Positions 41,533-51,121 are shown, counted from the stretch's first letter. The stretch is 64,000 nucleotides of DNA from Pedobacter psychrophilus (GCF_001652725.1 NZ_LWHJ01000027.1:124001-188000); one strand, 5' to 3'. The notes: generated from the letters alone by a model not told the origin. Numbers and translations: made by a program.

Positions 41533-42672
41533 TTAAATCCTTATTTCAATTTGATTGTTCTTCAATAACGCTTTCAATTCAGGTATCAAAATCTCGCCAT
41601 AATGGAAAACCGAAGCTGCTAAAGCTGCATCTATATTGGTTTTTTGGAAAACATCAATAAAATCCTGACTAGAGCCAGCTCCTCCAGATGCAATAACAGG
41701 AACGGAAACCATTTCATTTATTTGCTTTAAAAGGATATTATCAAAACCAGATTTAGTACCATCTTTATCCATTGATGTTAATAATATTTCTCCTGTACCA
41801 CGTTCTTCTGCTTCCTTAATCCAATGTTGTGTTTGCAATTCGGTAGCAATTCTGCCACCGTTTAAGTGGACAAAATCGCCATTAGGCAAATTCTTTGTAT
41901 CAACTGCTAAAACCACAAACTGAACTCCAAAAGCATCTGCCAATTCATTGATTAATTGTGGTCTTCTTACAGCAGCAGAATTAATTGAAATTTTATCTGC
42001 TCCAGCATTTAATAAGGCTTCTGCATCTTTTAATTCTGAAATACCACCACCTATTGTGAAAGGAATATTGATTTGTCTTGCAACAGATTTTACCATTTCA
42101 ATTGTGGTTTTTCTTTTTTCATGAGTAGCTGTTATATCCAAAAAAACCAACTCATCCGCACCTTGCTGCGAATATTGCCAAGCCAATTCAACAGGATCAC
42201 CAGCATCACGTAAATCCACAAAATTGACTCCTTTAACTGTACGTCCGTCTTTTACGTCTAAACATGGAATTATACGTTTAGCTAAACCCCCCAACCCCCT
42301 AAAGGGGGATTGCATGGCTTCTTTTATTGCTTTCAATACTTTCTCAATGTTTTTAAAAACCTCATTATTAGTAAACCTAATTACTTTTAATCCTAAATTT
42401 TCTAATTCAATTTGTCTTACATTATCATTTTCTAAAATTTCAGGAAGGTTATGAATACTTCCATCTAATTCGATAATTAATTTATGTTGATGACAATAAA
42501 AATCAGCAATATAATTTAATAAAGGATGTTGTCTTCTAAATTTACAACCTAACTGGTTTCCGCTTAAATATCCCCATAAAATTTTTTCCGCTTCGGTTTC
42601 TCTACCTCTTAATTCTTTAGCATTTTGGAATATAATTCTATTGGCACCACAAAACATATTTTCCTTTTTCAT
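41533..42672 (-). CDS. hisF: DUF559 endonuclease-fold domain fused in frame to HisF
   Basis: 379 residues. Residues 1-120 are a DUF559 domain of the very-short-patch-repair/PD-(D/E)xK fold: [17 protein letters not shown] with D57, [12 protein letters not shown] with E68 and D70, and a C-terminal helix [14 protein letters not shown]. Residues about 130-379 are a complete HisF ([40 protein letters not shown]), the cyclase half of imidazole glycerol phosphate synthase. A normal HisF begins MLAKRIIPC; here GGT stands where ATG should be, and the sequence before it comes from a C-rich repeat. Either the fusion is made, or HisF starts at ATG 42315 (MQSPF), giving a 10-residue extension. HisF works with HisH at 43485. 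Confidence 0.93.
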   Translation of the reverse strand: MKKENMFCGANRIIFQNAKELRGRETEAEKILWGYLSGNQLGCKFRRQHPLLNYIADFYCHQHKLIIELDGSIHNLPEILENDNVRQIELENLGLKVIRFTNNEVFKNIEKVLKAIKEAMQSPFRGLGGLAKRIIPCLDVKDGRTVKGVNFVDLRDAGDPVELAWQYSQQGADELVFLDITATHEKRKTTIEMVKSVARQINIPFTIGGGISELKDAEALLNAGADKISINSAAVRRPQLINELADAFGVQFVVLAVDTKNLPNGDFVHLNGGRIATELQTQHWIKEAEERGTGEILLTSMDKDGTKSGFDNILLKQINEMVSVPVIASGGAGSSQDFIDVFQKTNIDAALAASVFHYGEILIPELKALLKNNQIEIRI

Positions 42673-42731
42673 AGATTATAAAATCTTAATAGTCGCCAAT
42701 CTAATTTCCCTTAAGGGGTTAGGGGTTTTAA
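42284..42731 (-). mobile_element. Putative DUF559 mobile element with imperfect inverted terminal repeats
   Basis: Left end on the plus strand AAACCCCCCAACCCCCTAAA then GGGGG; right end, read from the minus strand, AAAACCCCTAACCCCTTAAG then GGAAATTAG. The ends are imperfect inverted repeats, each with an internal palindrome (CCCCCTAAAGGGGG and CCCTTAAGGG), and bracket the DUF559 domain. The right end begins right after the hisA stop (42734). No target duplication can be assigned. Confidence 0.6.
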
Positions 42732-42733
42732 TT

Positions 42734-43483
42734 TTATATGGAAGATAATTGCATTAAATTCCAGTTTTTAATTTCTTCAATGGAAATCCTGTTCTCATAA
42801 ATTGCTTTTCCAACCACACAAGATTCTATTTTAAACTCATTTAACTCTTCAATATCATTCATAGAACTAATACCACCTGAAGCTATTAATTTGATAAATG
42901 GAGAATGAGATAAAAGTTTTTTATATAAATCAACTCCAGCTCCGCCTAATTTTCCATCCTTATTAATATCTGTACATAAAAACCTATAAAAGCCAAGATT
43001 TAAGCACTTATCAATATAATCCATCAACTTGATTGGAGAACTTTCCATCCAGCCAGAATATTTGATTACTTCATCCAAAACATCAACAGCCACAACCACC
43101 TGATCACTACATTTGGTTTTATTACACATTTCATTTCCTAATTCTTCTAAGAAAGTTGGATTTGTAATAGCTTGTGTACCAACAATAACTCGGTGAATCC
43201 CAGCGTCAATTAATTCCTTAACTTTATCAATACTTCTAACACCGCCACCGTATTGAACTTTCATATCGGTTTTTTTGATGATATCAAATAGATATTTTTG
43301 ATTGCTAAAATCGCCTTTGGCACCATTTAAATCTATAATATGAACAAATTCTGTCCCGTTAGATTGATAAGTTTCTATTTGCTCTTCTAAAGAAACTTCA
43401 TATTGTGTAACTTGGTTATAATCGCCTTCTACTAAACGGACAATTTTTTGGTTTAAAACATCAACGGCAGGAATTATGTACAT
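42734..43483 (-). CDS. hisA: Phosphoribosylformimino-AICAR ribotide isomerase
   Basis: 249 residues, a TIM barrel with IIPAVDVLNQKIVRL (catalytic Asp), the phosphate loops VQYGGGVRS and LIASGGISS, and the second catalytic Asp in VAVDVLDEVI. It catalyses step 4 of histidine synthesis (ProFAR to PRFAR). The HisA/HisF similarity is the usual internal duplication. The stop is at the edge of the DUF559 element. The ATG overlaps no gene but lies 1 base after the hisH stop. Confidence 0.94.
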   Translation of the reverse strand: MYIIPAVDVLNQKIVRLVEGDYNQVTQYEVSLEEQIETYQSNGTEFVHIIDLNGAKGDFSNQKYLFDIIKKTDMKVQYGGGVRSIDKVKELIDAGIHRVIVGTQAITNPTFLEELGNEMCNKTKCSDQVVVAVDVLDEVIKYSGWMESSPIKLMDYIDKCLNLGFYRFLCTDINKDGKLGGAGVDLYKKLLSHSPFIKLIASGGISSMNDIEELNEFKIESCVVGKAIYENRISIEEIKNWNLMQLSSI

Positions 43484-43484
43484 T

Positions 43485-44081
43485 TTAAATTTTTAAGTGT
43501 GCAAAATTTTGAAGTAGTTTTTCACCAGCTTCACCAGATTTTTCTGGGTGAAACTGTACTCCATAAAAGTTATTTTTTTTTATACTGGCAGAAAATTTTG
43601 TTCCGTAATTACAGTACGAAATGGTAAATTTAGAATTAAATTCTATATAATAGGAGTGAACAAAATAAAAATACGTTTCATCTGCAATACCTGCAAACAG
43701 AAGATTTTCATTTTGAACAAATATTTGGTTCCAACCCATATGAGGAACTTTTTTTGAAATGTCTTCTTTAAATTTTAAGGTTTTAACAGGAATAATACCT
43801 AACATTTCAGAATTTCCTTCTTCAGAAAAATCAGTTATCAATTGCATTCCAACACAAATACCTAAAACAGGTTTAGTAAGGCTTTTTATTTTAGGAACTA
43901 ACCCAGTATCTATCAGTTTCTTCATTGCAGCACCAGCATGTCCAACACCAGGAATAATAATCCGCTCATACAAATCGAAATCAGATTCAGAATTAATCAT
44001 TCCATATTCTAAATTCAATCGCTCTAATGCAGCAGTTAAAGAGAAAATATTCCCAGCTCCGTAATTAACTATTCCTGTCAT
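43485..44081 (-). CDS. hisH: Imidazole glycerol phosphate synthase, glutaminase subunit
   Basis: 198 residues from ATG 44081 (TGIVNYGAGNIFSLTAAL); a start at 44102 would add a non-conserved extension. Class I glutamine amidotransferase motifs: LGICVGMQL with catalytic Cys, and the His-x-Glu pair in GVQFHPEKSGE. It hands ammonia to HisF. The spacer before it contains a hairpin of heptamer repeats. Confidence 0.94.
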   Translation of the reverse strand: MTGIVNYGAGNIFSLTAALERLNLEYGMINSESDFDLYERIIIPGVGHAGAAMKKLIDTGLVPKIKSLTKPVLGICVGMQLITDFSEEGNSEMLGIIPVKTLKFKEDISKKVPHMGWNQIFVQNENLLFAGIADETYFYFVHSYYIEFNSKFTISYCNYGTKFSASIKKNNFYGVQFHPEKSGEAGEKLLQNFAHLKI

Positions 44082-44093
44082 TTTTTTTAGATA

Positions 44094-44160
44094 AAAGAAC
44101 AAAGAATAAGGATTATAGGAAGTCTTTATTCTTTGCTCTTTGTTCTTTGTTCTTTAAAAT
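44094..44160 (-). repeat. Heptamer array forming a hairpin between hisB and hisH
   Basis: On the plus strand AAAGAAC, AAAGAAT, AAGGATT ... then TATTCTT, TGCTCTT, TGTTCTT, TGTTCTT, all in period 7. AAAGAACAAAGAATAA pairs with TTATTCTTTGCTCTTT in 15 of 16 positions, so the array folds. Confidence 0.65.
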
Positions 44161-44163
44161 GTT

Positions 44164-45300
44164 TTACAACAGCCCTTTTGTACTTGGTAAACGCATATTA
44201 TTTATATCTCGTTTTACTGCCATTTTAATTGCCTTTGCAAATGCTTTAAAAATTGCTTCTATTTTATGATGCTCGTTATCGCCTTCTACCTTAATATTTA
44301 AGTTAGATTTTGAAGCATCTGAAAATGATTTAAAGAAATGATAAAACATTTCTGTTGGCATATCGCCAACTTTTTCTCGTTTAAATTCTGCATCCCAAAC
44401 AATCCAGTTTCTACCACCAAAATCTATAGCAATTTGTGCTAGGCAATCGTCCATTGGTAAACAAAAACCATATCTTTCGATCCCTTTTTTATCGGCTAAA
44501 GCCAAAGCAAAAGCTTCTCCTAAAGCAATTCCTGTATCTTCAATTGTATGATGTTCATCGATATGTAAATCACCTTTAGTATGCACCGTCAAATCAATAC
44601 CACCATGACGGGCAATTTGATCCAACATGTGATCGAAAAAATTTAATCCAGTTTTAATATTAGAATTTCCTTTTCCGTCAAGGTTTATTTTGATGAGGAT
44701 GTCGGTTTCGTTAGTTTTTCTGATATGCTCAATTTTACGGTCTCTAACTTTTAAAAAACGATAAATTTCATCCCAGTCGGAAGTTTGAATAGCTAAAACT
44801 TCATCAACATTATCTATTTTGTTTTGAATTTCTGCAGCACCTAAATCTGGATTGTTATTTAACCAAATTGCTTTTGCTCCCAAGTTTTTAGCTAAAACAA
44901 CATCGTTTAATCGATCACCAATCACAAAAGAATTTGCTAGATCATATTTTTCTTTATCAAAATAATGAGTTAATAAAGCAGTTCCAGGCTTACGAGTAGG
45001 AACATTATCTTTTGCAAAAGTTTTATCAATAATTATTTCGTTAAAGCGAATGCCTTCATTTTCTAAAGTTTGTATGATGAAATTTTGAACTGGCCAAAAA
45101 TTTTCTTCTGGGTGCGATGATGTTCCCAATCCATCTTGATTAGTTACCATTACCAATTCAAAATCAGCTTCTTTAGCTATTTTAGACAAATTAGTGATGG
45201 CACCTGGATAGAAAACCAATTTTTGAAAAGAATCAATTTGTTCATCTTCTGGCTCAAGAATTAAAGTGCCATCTCTATCTATAAATAATAATTTAATCAT
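44164..45300 (-). CDS. hisB: Bifunctional histidinol-phosphatase / imidazoleglycerol-phosphate dehydratase
   Basis: 378 residues. The N-terminal HAD phosphatase (about 1-170) has [12 protein letters not shown] with nucleophile and general acid Asp, and [17 protein letters not shown]. The C-terminal IGPD domain has the two manganese-binding HxxxHHxxE-type blocks, [14 protein letters not shown] and a corresponding [16 protein letters not shown]. It catalyses steps 6 and 8. The start codon overlaps the hisC stop by 8 bases (45293-45300). Confidence 0.95.
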   Translation of the reverse strand: MIKLLFIDRDGTLILEPEDEQIDSFQKLVFYPGAITNLSKIAKEADFELVMVTNQDGLGTSSHPEENFWPVQNFIIQTLENEGIRFNEIIIDKTFAKDNVPTRKPGTALLTHYFDKEKYDLANSFVIGDRLNDVVLAKNLGAKAIWLNNNPDLGAAEIQNKIDNVDEVLAIQTSDWDEIYRFLKVRDRKIEHIRKTNETDILIKINLDGKGNSNIKTGLNFFDHMLDQIARHGGIDLTVHTKGDLHIDEHHTIEDTGIALGEAFALALADKKGIERYGFCLPMDDCLAQIAIDFGGRNWIVWDAEFKREKVGDMPTEMFYHFFKSFSDASKSNLNIKVEGDNEHHKIEAIFKAFAKAIKMAVKRDINNMRLPSTKGLL

Positions 45301-46345
45301 TTTTCAATTTTTTAAGACTGTTGATTAAGGCTTGATTCTCCTCAAATGTGCCCACAGTAATCCTTAAACATCCTTCGCAAAGCTTTATTTTGTTTCTATT
45401 TCTAACTATAATTCCCTGCTCTGTTAAATATTTGTAAATGCCATCTGCATCAGCAGTTTTAACTAAAATAAAATTAGCATCTGATGGGTAAATATCAATT
45501 ACAAAATCAAAACTTTTTAATGCTAAAACTAAAGTATCTCTTTCCTTCAAAATTTCTTTAATCCAGTTGTTAATTTTCTCTACATTTTGCAATGCCTCCA
45601 AAGCCAATTGCTGAGAAGCCTCATTAATGTTATAAGGAGGTTTAACACGATTAAAAACCTCGATAATTTCTTCACTTGCAAAAGCCATCCCAACTCTTAA
45701 AGCGGCTAATCCCCAAGCTTTTGACAATGTTTGTAAAACCACCAAATTAGCATACTCAGTTAATTCCTGGATAAAAGTTTTTTGTCGAGAGAAGTTGATA
45801 TAAGCTTCGTCAACCACAACAATTCCGTTAAAGTTTGCCAGTAAAGTTTCAATATCCTCCCGATTAATAGAATTTCCAGTTGGGTTATTTGGTGAGCAAA
45901 TAAAAATTAGTTTAGTGTTTTTATCTATTGCTTCGGCTATGCCTTCTAAATTTAACTGATATTCTTCGGTAAGATTTATTCGCTTAATTTCCACATCATT
46001 GATATTTGCAGAAACTTCGTACATGCCATATGTTGGCGGTACAATGATCACATTGTCAACGCCTGGATTGCAAAAACTTCTAAATAAAATATCAATCGCC
46101 TCATCACTTCCATTTCCTAAAAAAATATTTCTAGCAGGAACTCCTTTTATTTCACTTAATCGCATCTTAACAGCATAAGCCATAGGATCAGGATAGCGAT
46201 GGTAATTTGTAGATAATGGAGAACCAAACGCATTTTCGTTGGCATCTAAATATACAGAAGCTTCGCCCTTAAATTCGTCCCTTGCGGATGAATAAGGTTT
46301 AAGGGATTTTATATTTGGTCGAATAATGGTATTTAATTCAAACAT
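45293..46345 (-). CDS. hisC: Histidinol-phosphate aminotransferase
   Basis: 350 residues, fold-type I PLP enzyme: [46 protein letters not shown] and the Schiff-base Lys in [20 protein letters not shown]. Catalyses step 7. Coupled to hisB by the 8-base overlap; separated from hisD by an 80-base spacer made of imperfect 9-bp units (AGTTCATTA-like). Confidence 0.95.
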   Translation of the reverse strand: MFELNTIIRPNIKSLKPYSSARDEFKGEASVYLDANENAFGSPLSTNYHRYPDPMAYAVKMRLSEIKGVPARNIFLGNGSDEAIDILFRSFCNPGVDNVIIVPPTYGMYEVSANINDVEIKRINLTEEYQLNLEGIAEAIDKNTKLIFICSPNNPTGNSINREDIETLLANFNGIVVVDEAYINFSRQKTFIQELTEYANLVVLQTLSKAWGLAALRVGMAFASEEIIEVFNRVKPPYNINEASQQLALEALQNVEKINNWIKEILKERDTLVLALKSFDFVIDIYPSDANFILVKTADADGIYKYLTEQGIIVRNRNKIKLCEGCLRITVGTFEENQALINSLKKLKND

Positions 46346-46425
46346 GATTTTGAGTTCATTAAGTTCATTAGTTGAAATAGTTTATTAGTCTAAATCGCTC
46401 TTTCTAAATCTTCAATCTTTGCTTT

Positions 46426-47721
46426 TTATTCTTTTATCTCAGCAAGTCTCAAACTCACCGCATTTTTATGAGCTTGTAATCCTTCTATTTCAGCCAAAGT
46501 CTCAATTGTTGGACCTAAGTTTTTTATCCCCATTTCATTAATATGCTGAAAAGTAATTTTTTTAATGAAAGAATCTAAGGAAACTCCAGAATAAGAACGG
46601 GCATAAGCACTTGTTGGTAAAGTATGGTTTGTACCACTTGCATAATCCCCAGCACTTTCAGGAGTTAAATTGCCTGCAAATACAGAACCCGCATTTATAA
46701 TTTTATCTGTTATAGTTTTCCAGCTATCAGTTGCTAATATTAAGTGTTCGGGAGCATTTTCATTACTAAAAATCATTGCTTCTTCTAGGTCTTTTACCAA
46801 AACAGAATAAGAGTTTTCTATTGCTTTAGCAGCGATTTCTTTTCGAGGCAATATTTCAAGCTGTTTATCTAACTCAGTTAATGTTTGGTCGATGATTTTT
46901 TTTGAAGTAGATACCAAAACAGCTTGGCTATCTACGCCATGTTCACATTGTGCCAATAAATCGGCAGCTACAAAAACTGGATTTGCGGTTTCATCTGCAA
47001 TTACTAAAACTTCTGATGGACCAGCAGGCATATCAATTGCGGTATTAGTTGTAGATTGCACCAACGTTTTTGCCATGGTAACATACTGATTCCCAGGACC
47101 GAAAATTTTATCTACTTTAGGAATGCTTTCAGTTCCATAAGCCATTGCAGCAACAGCTTGAGCTCCGCCTACTAAATATATTTTATCGATTTCTAATAAT
47201 TGAGCTACATATGCTAAATATCCATTAACTTCTCCACTTTTTTGGGGAGGGGAGCAAACAACAATTTCTTTACATCCGGCAATTTTTGCAGGAATACCTA
47301 ACATTAAAAATGTACTAGGAAGTACAGCCGTTCCACCTGGAATATATAAACCTACACGTTCAATGGCTCGTGATTCTCTCCAACAAGTTACCCCAGTTGT
47401 AGTTTCTAATTTTTGTTCTTTAGAGATTTGTGATTCGTGAAATTTTTTGATGTTGCTATAAGCCACATTTATGGCTTGTTTTACCTCTTCAGAAATGCCA
47501 TTTGCCAATTGATCAATTTTATTTTTCTCGATAAATAAAGAAGGCAATTCAACTTTGTCGAATTGTAAAGCAAAGTTTTTTAATGCAGCATCGCCATTGG
47601 TTTTTACCTCGGCAATAATTTGTTGCACTTTTTCTCTAATTTCATTTCCCGAATCCACATTACGCGAAATCAGCTTTTGAATATCAGCTTTGCTTAAATT
47701 TTGATAGTTATATATCTTCAT
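46426..47721 (-). CDS. hisD: Histidinol dehydrogenase
   Basis: 431 residues. Zinc and catalytic blocks are present: GGTAVLPST, GPGNQYVTMAK, the pair in VAADLLAQCEHG and the C-terminal HTLPTSAYARSYSGVSL. It performs the last two oxidations (steps 9 and 10) to L-histidine with two NAD. The 86-base spacer to hisG consists of two arms of imperfect 8-bp repeats (TTAG-rich, then CTAAC-rich) that are partly complementary. Confidence 0.96.
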   Translation of the reverse strand: MKIYNYQNLSKADIQKLISRNVDSGNEIREKVQQIIAEVKTNGDAALKNFALQFDKVELPSLFIEKNKIDQLANGISEEVKQAINVAYSNIKKFHESQISKEQKLETTTGVTCWRESRAIERVGLYIPGGTAVLPSTFLMLGIPAKIAGCKEIVVCSPPQKSGEVNGYLAYVAQLLEIDKIYLVGGAQAVAAMAYGTESIPKVDKIFGPGNQYVTMAKTLVQSTTNTAIDMPAGPSEVLVIADETANPVFVAADLLAQCEHGVDSQAVLVSTSKKIIDQTLTELDKQLEILPRKEIAAKAIENSYSVLVKDLEEAMIFSNENAPEHLILATDSWKTITDKIINAGSVFAGNLTPESAGDYASGTNHTLPTSAYARSYSGVSLDSFIKKITFQHINEMGIKNLGPTIETLAEIEGLQAHKNAVSLRLAEIKE

Positions 47722-47807
47722 CTTTCTAGTTTGTTAGAAATTAGTTAGTTAGTTTGTTAGACTGTGGCGATATTTCTAACCACCTAACAAACCAACCATC
47801 TAACCAA
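47722..47807 (-). repeat. Octamer repeat pair in the hisG-hisD spacer
   Basis: Plus strand: TAGTTTGTTAGAAATTAGT and on in TTAG-rich units, then after GTGGCGATA the run TTTCTAAC, CACCTAAC, AAACCAAC, CATCTAAC, CAACTAC with period 8. The two halves are imperfectly complementary and could fold. Confidence 0.6.
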
Positions 47808-48659
47808 CTACAAAATAATCTTCTCAATAGGCATTACTACAATTCCTTGAGCGCCAGCAGCTTTTAATTCATTAATATGGCTCCAAAAATCACGTTCTGG
47901 AATTACAGTATGAACCGCTACCCATCCATCTTCTGCCAAAGGCAAAACAGATGGACTTTTAACGCCCGGAAGTAAAGCTAAAATTTTATCTAAATTGACT
48001 TTTGCCACGTTTAATACCACATACTTGGTTTCTTTAGCTCGCATTACAGATTGTATGCGTTGCAACAATTCTAGTATTAATGGATTGTTTTCTTCGCCTT
48101 TTCTTCCAATTAAAATTGCCTCAGATTTCATTACATCTGCAAATGGCATTAATCCATTGCTACGTAAAGTTCCACCTGTAGAAACTATATCAAAAATCGC
48201 ATCAGCTAAACCCAAGCCCGGAGCAATTTCTACAGAACCAGAGATGGTTTTTACATCAGCCTTGATGTTTTCTTTGTCTAAAAAATTTTGAAGAATGACA
48301 GGGTAGGAGGTGGCAATTGCCTTTCCGTCTAAATCAGCAATATTTTTATAATTACTGTCTTTAGGAACTGCAATTTTTAAAGTACATTTTCCAAATCCAA
48401 GTCGTTGTAAATAAGTTACTTCAACATTTGTTTCGGCAATTACATTTTCACCAACCAAACCAATATCGGCTATGCCATCTTGTACGTATTCTGGAATATC
48501 ATCATCCCTTAAAAAAAGAATTTCTAAAGGAAAATTTGATACGGTAGATATTAAAGAACTCTTATAATTTTCGAAACTAAGGCCACAATTTTTTAACAGT
48601 TCAACTGATTTTTCATTCAACCTACCAGATTTCTGTATAGCAATTTTTAAAGTTTTCAA
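47808..48659 (-). CDS. hisG: ATP phosphoribosyltransferase (TTG start)
   Basis: 283 residues: KTLKIAIQKSGRLNEKSVEL at the start, EYVQDGIADIGLVGENV, the PRPP loop DAIFDIVSTGGTLRSNGL, and the C-terminal ACT-like regulatory domain (from about residue 210), so this is the long form subject to histidine feedback. The start is TTG 48657-48659 (no ATG near). It commits PRPP and ATP to the pathway and is the first enzyme gene of the operon, after the leader peptide. Confidence 0.95.
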   Translation of the reverse strand: MKTLKIAIQKSGRLNEKSVELLKNCGLSFENYKSSLISTVSNFPLEILFLRDDDIPEYVQDGIADIGLVGENVIAETNVEVTYLQRLGFGKCTLKIAVPKDSNYKNIADLDGKAIATSYPVILQNFLDKENIKADVKTISGSVEIAPGLGLADAIFDIVSTGGTLRSNGLMPFADVMKSEAILIGRKGEENNPLILELLQRIQSVMRAKETKYVVLNVAKVNLDKILALLPGVKSPSVLPLAEDGWVAVHTVIPERDFWSHINELKAAGAQGIVVMPIEKIIL

Positions 48660-48705
48660 GATTTTTTGAGATTATAAATAAAAGACAACAATTGAGAATT
48701 GAAAA

Positions 48706-48722
48706 GTTTTGACGTACAAAAC
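48706..48722 (-). promoter_or_regulatory. Weak hairpin between his leader and hisG
   Basis: GTTTTG and CAAAAC pair around TACGT, followed on the minus strand by TTTT. It is a possible attenuator but has only 6 A/T-rich pairs. No strong terminator is present in this 66-base gap. Confidence 0.3.
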
Positions 48723-48725
48723 AAA

Positions 48726-48788
48726 CTATATAGCAACACCGTAATGGTGATGATGTAGATGATGTAATGTGATCAATTTTATTTTCAT
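48726..48788 (-). CDS. hisL: His operon leader peptide (attenuation)
   Basis: A 20-codon frame from ATG 48788 to TAG 48726 encodes a peptide with the run HHLHHHH, six His in seven codons, followed by YGVAI. It lies 66 bases upstream of hisG and 36 bases after a perfect -7 element. A His-rich leader is the classic sensor of charged tRNA-His: a stalled ribosome lets transcription go on into hisG. Chance occurrence is very unlikely. Gene name hisL follows enteric usage. Confidence 0.9.
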   Translation of the reverse strand: MKIKLITLHHLHHHHYGVAI

Positions 48789-48824
48789 GTCTTTATTAAT
48801 TTCTTGGATAGAAATTGTGATGCG

Positions 48825-48854
48825 CAAATATAACAAGCAAAAGATGATATGCAA
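48825..48854 (-). promoter_or_regulatory. Promoter of the his operon: TTG, 19 bp, TATATTTG
   Basis: On the minus strand TTG (48854-48852), a 19-bp spacer and TATATTTG (48832-48825) match the Bacteroidota -33/-7 consensus. The leader ATG is at 48788. Confidence 0.8.
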
Positions 48855-48950
48855 GTTTTAAATGAATAAAATACCATTTTTTGGGTATTGTAAACTTGTT
48901 AAATGAAATTAATTTTGATGTATTAATTGTTTTGGTTAGTGTTAAATTAA

Positions 48951-48984
48951 AAAAGGAGTGGTCAATGTCCACTCCTTTTATTTT
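48951..48984 (-). terminator. Terminator after accD
   Basis: On the minus strand AAAAGGAGTGG and CCACTCCTTTT pair around a 7-base loop, followed by T6, 19 bases past the accD stop. Confidence 0.85.
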
Positions 48985-49002
48985 TATTTTTTGATTTAGA
49001 AT

Positions 49003-49848
49003 TTAATTATTCATCATTTTTAAAAAAGACGCAAGTTTAGTTTTCATTTCTCTTCTATCTACTATAAAATCCAGAAAACCATGTTCCAAAACAAATTCTG
49101 AGGTTTGAAAACCCTTTGGTAAATCTTTTTTTATGGTTTCTTTAATAACTCTTGGTCCTGCGAAACCTATTAAAGCACCTGGTTCGGCAATGTTAATATC
49201 GCCAAGCATGGCATAAGAAGCAGTTACACCTCCAGTTGTTGGATCAGTAAGTAGAGATATATATGGGATTTTTGCCTGTGCTAACAAAGCTAGTTTAGCA
49301 GATGTTTTGGCCATTTGCATCAATGAAAATGCTGCTTCCATCATCCTTGCACCACCAGATTTGGAAATCATTAAGAAAGGGATTTTATTTTTCATGCTAT
49401 AATCTATAGAACGGGCAATTTTCTCACCAACTACAGAACCCATAGAGCCACCAATAAAGCTAAAATCCATACAGGCTATTACTACATCCTGATTATCAAT
49501 CTTACCTATTGCTGATCTTATTGCATCTTTTAATCCTGTTTTTTTAATGCTCTCTACTAATCTTTCTGGGTAAGGTTTACTATCAATGAAATGTAATGGG
49601 TCACCAGAAGTTAGGTTTCCAAAAAGTTCTACAAAGCTATTTTCATCAAATAAAACCTCAAAATATTCTTTAGATCCTATTCTTAAGTGATAATTGCAAT
49701 ATTGGCAAACGTATTTATTTTCTACCTGTTCTTTATAGTGAAGTGCTTTTTTACAATTTGGGCATTTGTTCCAAACACCATCCGGAGCTTCTTTTTTTTC
49801 TTCGGTAAGCGTAGAGATACCTTTAGTGTTTCTTTTAAACCAAGCCAT
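49003..49848 (-). CDS. accD: Acetyl-CoA carboxylase carboxyltransferase subunit beta
   Basis: 281 residues. An N-terminal zinc ribbon CPNCKKAL ... CQYCNYHL (four Cys) is followed by the crotonase-fold carboxyltransferase domain with [15 protein letters not shown] and [17 protein letters not shown]. With AccA it moves the carboxyl from biotin to acetyl-CoA to make malonyl-CoA. It is divergent from fbaA, with 140 bases between the starts. Confidence 0.95.
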   Translation of the reverse strand: MAWFKRNTKGISTLTEEKKEAPDGVWNKCPNCKKALHYKEQVENKYVCQYCNYHLRIGSKEYFEVLFDENSFVELFGNLTSGDPLHFIDSKPYPERLVESIKKTGLKDAIRSAIGKIDNQDVVIACMDFSFIGGSMGSVVGEKIARSIDYSMKNKIPFLMISKSGGARMMEAAFSLMQMAKTSAKLALLAQAKIPYISLLTDPTTGGVTASYAMLGDINIAEPGALIGFAGPRVIKETIKKDLPKGFQTSEFVLEHGFLDFIVDRREMKTKLASFLKMMNN

Positions 49849-49987
49849 ATTTTAAAATAGTGTATGCAAAGAAACAAAAAAAATGCAGAATGCTTATTTA
49901 GTTATTTCATGTATTCATGTTTTTACCATCAAAAAACTAACATTTAATATTTTTTTTTAACTTCGATGCCAAGAAATAATTATAAAA

Positions 49988-51067
49988 ATGAGCTTAAAAG
50001 ATTTTAAAGGAGTAGTTACTGGAGACCAAGTTCAAGAACTTTTTGAAGTGGCAAAAAAGCATCAATTTGCTTTACCTGCAGTTAATATAATAGGTACAGA
50101 TTCTATAAATGCAGTAATGGAAACGGCAAAAGCTGTAAATTCTCCAGTTATTGTTCAATTATCCAATGGTGGGGCACAGTTTTATGCTGGTAAATCATTG
50201 CAAAACGACAAATTACAAGCTTGTATTTTAGGGGGTATTTCCGCAGCTCAACACGTTCATTTAGTAGCAGAACATTACGGAGTTGCTGTTATTTTACATA
50301 CTGACCATTGTGCTAAAAAATTGTTGCCATGGTTAGATGGATTATTGGATGCTAGTGAGAAACATTTTGCTCAGCATGGAAAGCCATTATATTCTTCTCA
50401 TATGATTGATCTTTCTGAAGAACCAATTGAAGAGAACATCGAAATTTGCAAAAGCTATTTAGAACGCATGAGCAAAATGGGGATGACTTTAGAAATTGAA
50501 TTAGGAGTTACAGGTGGAGAGGAAGATGGTGTCGATAATTCTGATGTTGATTCTTCTAAACTTTACACACAACCAGAAGAAGTATCTTACGCTTATGAAG
50601 AATTAAGTAAGATTAGTGATAAATTTACGATTGCTGCAGCATTTGGAAACGTACATGGGGTTTATAAACCAGGTAATGTAAAACTACAACCTGTAATTTT
50701 AAATAATTCTCAAAAATATGTGAAAGAGAAATTTAAATTAGATGCTGAAAAACCAATTAATTTTGTTTTTCATGGTGGTTCTGGTTCTTCACAAGAAGAA
50801 ATTAGAGAAGCAATTTCTTACGGAGCAATAAAAATGAATATTGATACAGATATGCAATGGGCATTTTGGGAAGGTATTTTAAATTATTATAAAGCTAAAG
50901 AAGGTTATTTACAATCACAGATTGGTAGCCCAGATGGAGATGATTCTCCAAATAAAAAATATTACGACCCAAGAGTTTGGTTAAGAAAAGGAGAGGATCA
51001 ATTTGTTAAAAGATTGACCAGCGCTTTTGAAGATTTAAATTGTTTAGATGTAAATAGTAAATTATAG
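49988..51067 (+). CDS. fbaA: Class II fructose-bisphosphate aldolase
   Basis: 359 residues with zinc ligands in AVILHTDHCAKK, the GGEEDGVDNSDV loop, AAAFGNVHGVYKPGN and VFHGGSGSSQEEIREAI, and the C-terminal PRVWLRKGEDQFVKRL. The form is class IIA (FbaA) of E. coli type, which cleaves fructose 1,6-bisphosphate to DHAP and glyceraldehyde 3-phosphate. It is monocistronic with a terminator. Confidence 0.95.
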   Translation: MSLKDFKGVVTGDQVQELFEVAKKHQFALPAVNIIGTDSINAVMETAKAVNSPVIVQLSNGGAQFYAGKSLQNDKLQACILGGISAAQHVHLVAEHYGVAVILHTDHCAKKLLPWLDGLLDASEKHFAQHGKPLYSSHMIDLSEEPIEENIEICKSYLERMSKMGMTLEIELGVTGGEEDGVDNSDVDSSKLYTQPEEVSYAYEELSKISDKFTIAAAFGNVHGVYKPGNVKLQPVILNNSQKYVKEKFKLDAEKPINFVFHGGSGSSQEEIREAISYGAIKMNIDTDMQWAFWEGILNYYKAKEGYLQSQIGSPDGDDSPNKKYYDPRVWLRKGEDQFVKRLTSAFEDLNCLDVNSKL

Positions 51068-51085
51068 ATTATTAATAAATTAAAA

Positions 51086-51121
51086 CAAAAAAAGAGATTG
51101 TAAAAAGCAATCTCTTTTTTT
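51086..51121 (+). terminator. Bidirectional terminator between fbaA and smc
   Basis: AAAAAGAGATTG and CAATCTCTTTTT pair around TAAAAAG, with A and T runs on both sides, so it can serve both convergent genes. Confidence 0.85.

Noticed and set aside
42285-42672. DUF559 as a separate gene ending before hisF
   Set aside because: There is no stop between the DUF559 domain and HisF; the frame is continuous through the C-rich repeat.
42734-44081. HisA/HisF similarity as a recent duplication within the operon
   Set aside because: It is the ancient half-barrel relationship shared by all HisA and HisF proteins.
48706-48722. Hairpin as a definite transcription attenuator
   Set aside because: Only six mostly A/T pairs and four T's; too weak to assert, listed with low confidence.
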